Origin: CADEEX01 sp964577955
GTDB lineage: Bacteria > Acidobacteriota > Vicinamibacteria > Vicinamibacterales > CAVVIG01
DNA length: 64,000 nt
Assembly: GCA_964577955.1 (NCBI GenBank)
Contig: CAZOAZ010000005.1
Location: 1-64,000, forward strand
Reading direction: 5' to 3'
Part shown: positions 59,380-64,000 of the stretch, in pieces
Numbering within the stretch: the first letter of the stretch is position 1
Layout: each line of letters starts with the position of its first letter
Made by a program: the position numbers and the translations under genes
Notes under the pieces: generated by a model
Seen by the model: the letters and a program-made list of their open reading frames with translations, nothing else
Database searches by the model: none
Told to the model about the DNA's origin: nothing

Positions 59380-60366
59380 ATGGATCTTTCAGTTCGCATC
59401 GGATCGCTGACGCTCAAGAATCCGCTCATCGCGGCCAGCGGCTGCTTCGGCTATGGCGTCGAGTACGCCGACCTCTTCGACCTGTCTACGCTCGGCGGCG
59501 TCGCGGTGAAAGGGCTGTTTCTCGCCGAGCGCGAAGGGCATCCGGCGCCGCGGATCGTCGAAACGCCGGCCGGCATGCTCAATGCGATCGGCCTCCAGGG
59601 CATTGGCGTCCACCGGTTCGTCGCCGAAAAACTGCCGGAGCTGCGCGAGCGGCGGGCGACGGTGATCGTCAACGTCTGCGGCACGTCGATCGACGAGTAC
59701 GCCGAGGTGTCGCGGATCCTCTCGGACCATGAAGGCGTGGCGGCGATCGAACTGAACATCTCGTGCCCGAACATCAAGGAGGGCGGCATTCAGTTCGGCT
59801 GCAGTCTGATCGGCACGCACGATGTCGTCAGCGCCGTCCGCAAAGTCACCCGGCTCCCGCTCATTCCCAAACTGACACCGAACGTGACCGATCCCGCCTC
59901 GTTCGCCAAGGCGGCCGAAGAAGCGGGAGCGGACGCCGTGTCGCTCGTCAACACGTTCCTGGCGATGGTGATCGACGTGGAAACCCGGCGGCCGAAGATT
60001 TCGAACGGCGTCGGCGGCCTGAGCGGCCCGGCCATCCGTCCGATTGCCGTTCGCATGGTCCACGAGTGTTACGAGGCCGTGAAGATTCCCGTCATCGGCA
60101 TGGGCGGGATCGCCGACGCTCGGGACGCGCTCGAGTTCATGATCGCGGGGGCCACGGCCGTGCAGGTCGGCACGGCGAATTTCGTCGATCCACTGATCTG
60201 GCCGAAACTGCTCTCGGGCATGACGGCCTATATGGAGCGCCACGACATCGCGCGCATCACTGATCTCGTCGGGTCGGTGCAGATGAAGCCGGCGCCTAGT
60301 GCCGGTGGCGTCCGTCCCTTCGACGAAGCTCAGGGCCGTCCTGAGCCTGCCGAAGGACGGCTCTAG
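59380..60366 (+). CDS. pyrD: Dihydroorotate dehydrogenase, class 1B catalytic subunit
   Basis: FMN enzyme that oxidises dihydroorotate to orotate, working with PyrK and NAD. It has 328 residues; the core ends near residue 307. Motifs: NPLIAASGCFGYG, IELNISCPNIKEGG with catalytic Cys 129 (Cys as expected for class 1), LIPKLTPNVTD, and VIGMGGIADARDALEFMIAGATAVQVGTANF. The final 21 residues (AGGVRPFDEAQGRPEPAEGRL) are encoded by an interspersed repeat (60303-60373) and are foreign to the family. Confidence 0.95.
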   Translation: MDLSVRIGSLTLKNPLIAASGCFGYGVEYADLFDLSTLGGVAVKGLFLAEREGHPAPRIVETPAGMLNAIGLQGIGVHRFVAEKLPELRERRATVIVNVCGTSIDEYAEVSRILSDHEGVAAIELNISCPNIKEGGIQFGCSLIGTHDVVSAVRKVTRLPLIPKLTPNVTDPASFAKAAEEAGADAVSLVNTFLAMVIDVETRRPKISNGVGGLSGPAIRPIAVRMVHECYEAVKIPVIGMGGIADARDALEFMIAGATAVQVGTANFVDPLIWPKLLSGMTAYMERHDIARITDLVGSVQMKPAPSAGGVRPFDEAQGRPEPAEGRL

Positions 60367-60373
60367 CCGGATG
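60303..60373. repeat. Composite interspersed element, copy B
   Basis: Same element as 53553-53628 in opposite genomic orientation. It includes CCTTCGACGAAGCTCAGG, GCCGTCCTGAGC and GGACGGCTCTAGCCGGAT. It forms the 3' end of pyrD including its stop codon. Confidence 0.88.
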
Positions 60374-60395
60374 GTCTGCTGAAAGGAACGTCACG

Positions 60396-61109
60396 GTGGA
60401 ACAACTGCTGGTCGCGCTCGACGTCAACACGGTTGCCGAGGCGCGCGCGCTCGCGGACAAACTGCGCGGCCGGGTCGGCGGTTTCAAGATTGGCACGCGC
60501 CTCTTCACGGCCCACGGACCCGCGCTCGTCGAGGAACTCGTCAAGAAGGGCGACAAGGTCTTTCTGGATCTCAAGTTTCACGACATCCCGAACACCGTGG
60601 CGGGCGCGATCGGCGCCGCCGCCCGGGCCGGCGTGTGGATGGTCAACGTCCACGCCTCCGGCGGGCTGGAGATGATGATGGCGGCCCGCGCGGCCGCGGA
60701 CGAAGAGGCCGCGAACGTCGACATGGCACCGCCGTTCGTCATCGGCGTCACCGTCCTGACCAGCATGGATCAACCGATGCTGGCCCGCACCGGCGTCGAC
60801 TGTTCGGTCGTCGACCAGGTCGTCCGGCTGGCCACCCTGGCCCAGGAAGCGGCGCTCGACGGCGTCGTCGCGTCCCCGCACGAAATCAGCGCCATTCGCG
60901 AACGCTGCGGCGATCGCTTTCTGATTGTGACGCCGGGCATCCGCGGCGCTGGCGACGCCAAGGGCGACCAGTCGCGAACGACAACCGCCGAGGGCGCGCT
61001 CGCCGCCGGCGCCAACTACATCGTCATCGGCCGGCCGATCATCGCGGCACCCGATCCGCGAGCCGCCGCGCAGCGCATTGCCGACGAGTGCCGTCCGGCC
61101 AAGCAGTAA
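60396..61109 (+). CDS. pyrF: Orotidine 5'-phosphate decarboxylase
   Basis: Last step to UMP. It has 237 residues; GTG start at 60396 with AAAGGA upstream. Catalytic tetrad visible: Asp 9 region (LVALDVN), Lys 31, then Asp 58, Lys 60, Asp 63 in FLDLKFHDIPNT. Phosphate loop GANYIVIGRPI near the C-terminus; TPGIR at about 188. Third gene of pyrK-pyrD-pyrF. Confidence 0.96.
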   Translation: MEQLLVALDVNTVAEARALADKLRGRVGGFKIGTRLFTAHGPALVEELVKKGDKVFLDLKFHDIPNTVAGAIGAAARAGVWMVNVHASGGLEMMMAARAAADEEAANVDMAPPFVIGVTVLTSMDQPMLARTGVDCSVVDQVVRLATLAQEAALDGVVASPHEISAIRERCGDRFLIVTPGIRGAGDAKGDQSRTTTAEGALAAGANYIVIGRPIIAAPDPRAAAQRIADECRPAKQ

Positions 61110-61119
61110 CTCTCGAGCG

Positions 61120-61377
61120 ATGACCGACCTCACCATCTACTCGCGGCCCGGGTGCCATCTGTGCGACGAGATGAAGGCCATCGTGTCGCACGTCGGCCGG
61201 AGCATCCCGTTTTCGCTCACCGAAGTCGACATCTCGGGCGATGCCGAGCTCGAGACGCTCTACGGAGAAGAGATCCCGGTCCTGCTGATCGACGGCTGGA
61301 AAATCGCGAAATACCGCATCAGCGAAGAACAGCTGCGGCGCGCACTTTCGAGCCGGCAGAGCGGCTGCAGTCTGTAG
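61120..61377 (+). CDS. Glutaredoxin-like (DUF836) small redox protein
   Basis: 85 residues from ATG 61120, ten bases after pyrF. Thioredoxin-fold features: TIYSRPGCHLCDEMKA with the CxxC pair Cys 12 and Cys 15, EVDISGDAELETLYGEEIPVLLIDG with the cis-Pro. It resembles the glutaredoxin 2/DUF836 group. Probably a cytoplasmic thiol-disulfide protein, read through from the pyr operon. Redox partner unknown. Confidence 0.85.
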   Translation: MTDLTIYSRPGCHLCDEMKAIVSHVGRSIPFSLTEVDISGDAELETLYGEEIPVLLIDGWKIAKYRISEEQLRRALSSRQSGCSL

Positions 61378-61405
61378 TGCCGCTGTCTGTCGCTGATCGA
61401 GCTTT

Positions 61406-61461
61406 CGTGGAATCCGGCTTTAGCCGGATTCATGCGGCTCCGGCTGAAGCCGGAGCCCACG
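61406..61461. repeat. BIME-like double palindrome
   Basis: AATCCGGCTTTAGCCGGATT, linker CATGCG, then GCTCCGGCTGAAGCCGGAGC, flanked by GTGG and CCCAC. Inverted copy of 42876-42930. Both copies precede genes with very short predicted leaders (42977 and 61498). Confidence 0.9.
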
Positions 61462-61497
61462 ACTGACTCCACCCCGCCTGCCCTGTAATCTGTAGCC

Positions 61498-62376
61498 ATG
61501 CTTCGAATCGGCGCGCACATGTCGGTCGCGGGCGGCGTTTCGAACGCCGTCGATCGCGCCGAGCTGCACGGCTGCGAGGCGCTGCAGATCTTCACGAAGA
61601 ACGCCAACCGCTGGCAGTCGCCGCCGCTCGAGCCCGCCGACGTGCGGCGGTTTCGCGAGCGGCTCGACGCGGCCGGCATCACGCCGGCGGTCTCGCACGG
61701 CAGCTATCTGATCAATCTCGCCACCCGCGCGCCGGTTCTTCGCGATCAATCCGTCAATGCCCTCCTCGATGAGTACGACCGCGCCGAGCAACTCGGCCTC
61801 CTCGGCGTCGTGCTCCATCCGGGCACCTGCACGTCGGGCACCGAGGCCGAGGGGCTCGCCGCCATCGCACAGGCACTGCGCACGATCTTCCTGCGGCGGC
61901 CGCGCGGCCAGACGATGATCCTGCTCGAACACACGGCGGGACAGGGGCGAACGCTCGGCTGGCGCTTCGAGCATCTCGCCGCCATCATCGACGGCGTCAA
62001 CGGCAGCAGCCGCGTCGGCGTCTGCCTCGACACGTGCCATCTCGTCGCGTCCGGCTATGACATCGGCTCGGACGCCGGCTACGTGTCGACGTTTGCCGAC
62101 TTCGAGCGTCTGGTGGGATTCACACGGCTGAAGACCTTGCACGGCAACGACTCGAAGAAGCCGTGCGCCAGCCGCGTCGATCGGCACGAACACATCGGCA
62201 AGGGATGCCTCGGCCTCGAGCCGTTCAAGCGCCTGATGCACGACCCGCGCTTCGACGGCCTGCCGATCCTGATCGAGACCGAGAAGACCGAAAGCCTGCA
62301 GCGGCCAGGCACGATTGCCCTGGATCCGTTGGATGTGATGAATCTGAATGCGCTGAAGGAATTGCGCGCCAGGTAG
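61498..62376 (+). CDS. nfo: Endonuclease IV (AP endonuclease)
   Basis: Cleaves abasic sites in base-excision repair. It has 292 residues. Zn-site motifs: RIGAHMSVAGGVSNAV (His), VLHPGTCTSG, MILLEHTAGQGRTLG (Glu), VCLDTCHLVASGYD, LHGNDSKKP and RHEHIGKGCLG. TGTAAT at 61484-61489 is eight bases before the ATG, so the leader is short. Preceded by the BIME-like element. Confidence 0.96.
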   Translation: MLRIGAHMSVAGGVSNAVDRAELHGCEALQIFTKNANRWQSPPLEPADVRRFRERLDAAGITPAVSHGSYLINLATRAPVLRDQSVNALLDEYDRAEQLGLLGVVLHPGTCTSGTEAEGLAAIAQALRTIFLRRPRGQTMILLEHTAGQGRTLGWRFEHLAAIIDGVNGSSRVGVCLDTCHLVASGYDIGSDAGYVSTFADFERLVGFTRLKTLHGNDSKKPCASRVDRHEHIGKGCLGLEPFKRLMHDPRFDGLPILIETEKTESLQRPGTIALDPLDVMNLNALKELRAR

Positions 62377-62385
62377 CGTGCCCCA

Positions 62386-62419
62386 GAACCCGGCACCCGG
62401 AACCCGGCACCTTGAACCA
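62386..62419. repeat. 7-bp array (ACCCGGC/ACCCGGA) with CACCTTGAACC
   Basis: AACCCGG, CACCCGG, AACCCGG, then CACCTTGAACC. Same words as 38011-38064, here after nfo. Confidence 0.8.
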
Positions 62420-62430
62420 CGGGTACAAGA

Positions 62431-62464
62431 AAAGAGCGGGCGAACCGTGGTTCGCCCGCTCTTT
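62431..62464. terminator. Bidirectional terminator between nfo and pal
   Basis: Perfect 14-bp stem AAAGAGCGGGCGAA / TTCGCCCGCTCTTT with the loop CCGTGG. The T- and A-rich ends allow use from both convergent genes. Confidence 0.85.
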
Positions 62465-62479
62465 CATCCCATCCCGATC

Positions 62480-63067
62480 TTACTTGGCGGTGATGATGAA
62501 GTGGCCGCGGCGGTTCTGCTGCCAGCAGGACTCGCTCTTCTCGGTGCAGACCGGCTCTTCCTTCCCCTTGGTGATGCTGGTGATCCGGTTCGCCGCGACG
62601 CCGAGGCTCACCAGATAATCCTTCACCGCCATGGCCCGGCGCGTGCCGAGCGCGAGGTTGTACTCGGAGCTGCCGGTCTCGTCGCAGTGACCTTCGACAG
62701 TCACCTGCGTGCTGGTCCAGCGCTTCATCCAGTCGGCGTCGCGTGAGAGCGCCGCCTTGGCGTCCTCGCGGATCTCGGACTTGTCGAGATCGAAGTACGC
62801 ATCGGTCAGCGGACGTTCGGCGTTCAACTGCGCCAGCGACTTCTGCGCGAAGATCTGGTCCTCGGTGAGCGGCGCCGGCGGCCGCGGCGCCGGTGGCGGC
62901 GGTGGCGGTGGCGGCGGTGGTGGAGGTGGCGGCGGCGGAGCGGCCGGCGGCGGCGGTGGTGGCGGCGCGGGCGCCGGTGGTGGAACCTTCTTCCCGCACG
63001 CACTGATGGTGAACACCACGATCAGCATCACCGCTGTTAGCGAGATAAATTTTCGGACGCGTGTCAT
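62480..63067 (-). CDS. pal: Peptidoglycan-associated lipoprotein (Pal/OmpA family) with polyproline linker
   Basis: 195 residues from ATG 63067 (AGGAG upstream). Lipobox ISAC (Cys 24) gives outer-membrane anchoring. A linker of about 40 residues, almost all Pro (residues 28-67), precedes the OmpA domain: DAYFDLDKSEIREDAKAAL, VTVEGHCDETGSSEYNLALGTRRAMAVKDYLVSLGV, ITSITKGKE. It binds peptidoglycan and the Tol complex to hold the outer membrane. The polyproline tract is encoded by GGCGGT-type trinucleotides and may vary in length between strains. No tol genes in the window. Confidence 0.93.
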   Translation of the reverse strand: MTRVRKFISLTAVMLIVVFTISACGKKVPPPAPAPPPPPPPAAPPPPPPPPPPPPPPPPAPRPPAPLTEDQIFAQKSLAQLNAERPLTDAYFDLDKSEIREDAKAALSRDADWMKRWTSTQVTVEGHCDETGSSEYNLALGTRRAMAVKDYLVSLGVAANRITSITKGKEEPVCTEKSESCWQQNRRGHFIITAK

Positions 63068-63148
63068 CGTCACACTCCTATTGGAGAGAGTGGCAGCTTA
63101 CAAAGCGATGGCTCAGGTGTCAATTCTCGAAACGCTACAATGCCGCAC

Positions 63149-63895
63149 ATGGAACATCTGCTGCGCGCCACGGCGCGGGCCGAGGCGCGGCATTTCTGGT
63201 TCCGGGGGTTTCGGTACTTCGTCACGCCGCTCCTTCAACGGGCCTCGGGCGGCCGAACCGGTCTGCGGATTCTCGACTGCGGATGCGGCACCGGCAACAA
63301 CCTCGAACTACTCGGGCGCTACGGGCACGCGTACGGCTTCGATCTGACCGCCGTGGGCCTCGCCATCGGCCGCGAGTCCGGCCGGACGCGGCTTGCACGT
63401 GCGACTGTAACCGCAGTCCCGTTCCCCAGCAATGCTTTTGATATCGTCACGTCCTTCGACGTCCTCTACTCGTTGCCAGAACGTGACGAACGGGCCGCCG
63501 TCGCCGAAATGTTTCGGGTCGCCCGCCCCGGGGGCTGGCTGATCGTCAACGTGGCCGCGATGGAACTGCTCCGCGGCGATCACTCGGTCCTCAGCCGGGA
63601 ACTCCGGCGCTACAGCCGAACGACCCTGTCGGCGCTCCTGACGGGCGCCGGTTTCCGCGTCGAGCGGCTCACCTACACCAACGCGATCCTCTTCCCGCCG
63701 ATGGCGCTTGCCCGCGCCCTGCAGCGCCGGCGCGGTCTCTCGGCCGAGGCGGAGGCCGATCAGGAAATCCGCGTGCCCGCGACCCCGGTCAACCTGGCCC
63801 TGACCGCGGCCCTCAAGATCGAAAGCTGGTGGCTTACGATCGGCACCAGCCCGTTCGGCAGTTCGCTGCTTTGCCTCGCTAGGAAGCCGGCGTAA
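63149..63895 (+). CDS. SAM-dependent methyltransferase, class I
   Basis: 248 residues. Motif I ILDCGCGTGNNLELLGRYGHAYGFDLT, motif post-I DVLYSLPERDERAAVAEMFRVARPGGWLIVNVAA, matching methyltransferase type 11. Starts at ATG 63140 or 63149; TACAAT at 63136-63141 seven bases before 63149 favours the latter and a leaderless mRNA. Substrate unknown; neighbours give no pathway. Divergent from pal. Confidence 0.88.
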   Translation: MEHLLRATARAEARHFWFRGFRYFVTPLLQRASGGRTGLRILDCGCGTGNNLELLGRYGHAYGFDLTAVGLAIGRESGRTRLARATVTAVPFPSNAFDIVTSFDVLYSLPERDERAAVAEMFRVARPGGWLIVNVAAMELLRGDHSVLSRELRRYSRTTLSALLTGAGFRVERLTYTNAILFPPMALARALQRRRGLSAEAEADQEIRVPATPVNLALTAALKIESWWLTIGTSPFGSSLLCLARKPA

Positions 63896-64000
63896 GCCGG
63901 CACTCGAGCATTTTCAGCCCCAGCCGCCGCCGATCCCCGGACCGCCAGCGAGTCTCCGCCGGCACATACCACGCGCCGCTCTCGATCGTGATCGTGCTCT
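63879..64000 (-). CDS. C-terminal end of an unidentified protein (partial)
   Basis: A 39-residue open frame entering from the right edge (TITIESGAWYVPAETRWR, then LGLKMLECRLTPAS) ends at TAG 63881-63879, overlapping the methyltransferase stop by 17 bases. The amino-acid make-up looks coding, but it is too short to name. It could equally be chance. Confidence 0.4.
   Translation of the reverse strand, partial: STITIESGAWYVPAETRWRSGDRRRLGLKMLECRLTPAS

Overview
High-GC bacterial chromosome segment, dense in conserved housekeeping genes with no phage, plasmid or CRISPR content. The gene families point to Acidobacteriota, most likely Vicinamibacteria. That assignment is inference from VWFA-type secreted proteins, sulfatase-TPR and carboxypeptidase-regulatory-TPR proteins, exported tannase and PrpD-like enzymes, an A1-type cytochrome oxidase, and DUF420 and heme A genes. 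No 16S rRNA is in the window.

Layout. 1-7.4 kb: partial cytochrome c oxidase subunit I, a mechanosensitive channel with a cyclic-nucleotide domain, tRNA-Glu(CTC), an M23 peptidase, a cupredoxin-like lipoprotein, and ctaA-ctaB-DUF420. 7.5-11.4 kb: a secreted TPR protein, a sulfatase-like/TPR protein and a VWA-like protein. 11.4-14.2 kb (minus): a membrane-sector-only ATP synthase operon, atpZ-atpI-atpB-atpE-atpF. 14.3-23.9 kb (minus): complex I genes nuoA-C-D-H-J-K-L-M-N, without nuoB, nuoI or nuoEFG. 24-33 kb (plus): two VWFA proteins, a HemX/CcsA-type protein, then hemA-hemC-cobA/hemD-hemB-hemL, a full C5 route to uroporphyrinogen III. 33-35.4 kb: a small LuxR-type HTH protein and a leucine-rich-repeat protein. 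35.4-41.2 kb (minus): pyrE-truA and uppS-cdsA-dxr-rseP (undecaprenyl phosphate, phospholipid and isoprenoid synthesis, and site-2 proteolysis). 41.3-53.6 kb: TolC-like protein, two glycosyltransferases, a TIGR02757 protein, penicillin acylase, class C serine hydrolase, Tat-exported MmgE/PrpD protein, tannase and a secreted unknown. 53.6-61.1 kb: pyrR-pyrB-pyrC (minus) and pyrK-pyrD-pyrF (plus) flanking a membrane phosphodiesterase. 61.1-64 kb: glutaredoxin-like protein, endonuclease IV, Pal and a methyltransferase.

How it works together. Heme synthesis (hem cluster), heme A formation (ctaA/ctaB) and the oxidase subunit lie in one region with complex I and the F0 sector, so much of an aerobic respiratory chain is encoded here. 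All pyrimidine genes for UMP synthesis except carAB are present. The pyrRBC transcript carries a well-formed PyrR-binding hairpin at its extreme 5' end.

Most unusual content. The intergenic DNA holds several families of short structured repeats: three elements of about 170-215 bp with GGTGC-rich left arms and GCACC-rich right arms around a GC hairpin; REP/BIME-like palindromes with the core TCCGGCT-AGCCGGA; 24-bp GGTGTCAGAC palindromes; and short-period arrays (7-9 bp) of several different words. Some run into genes and supply stop codons, start codons or terminal residues (pyrD, pyrC, dxr, the glycosyltransferase at 42977, the secreted protein at 53063). A second theme is -10 boxes placed 6-10 bases before start codons, suggesting many leaderless or near-leaderless mRNAs.
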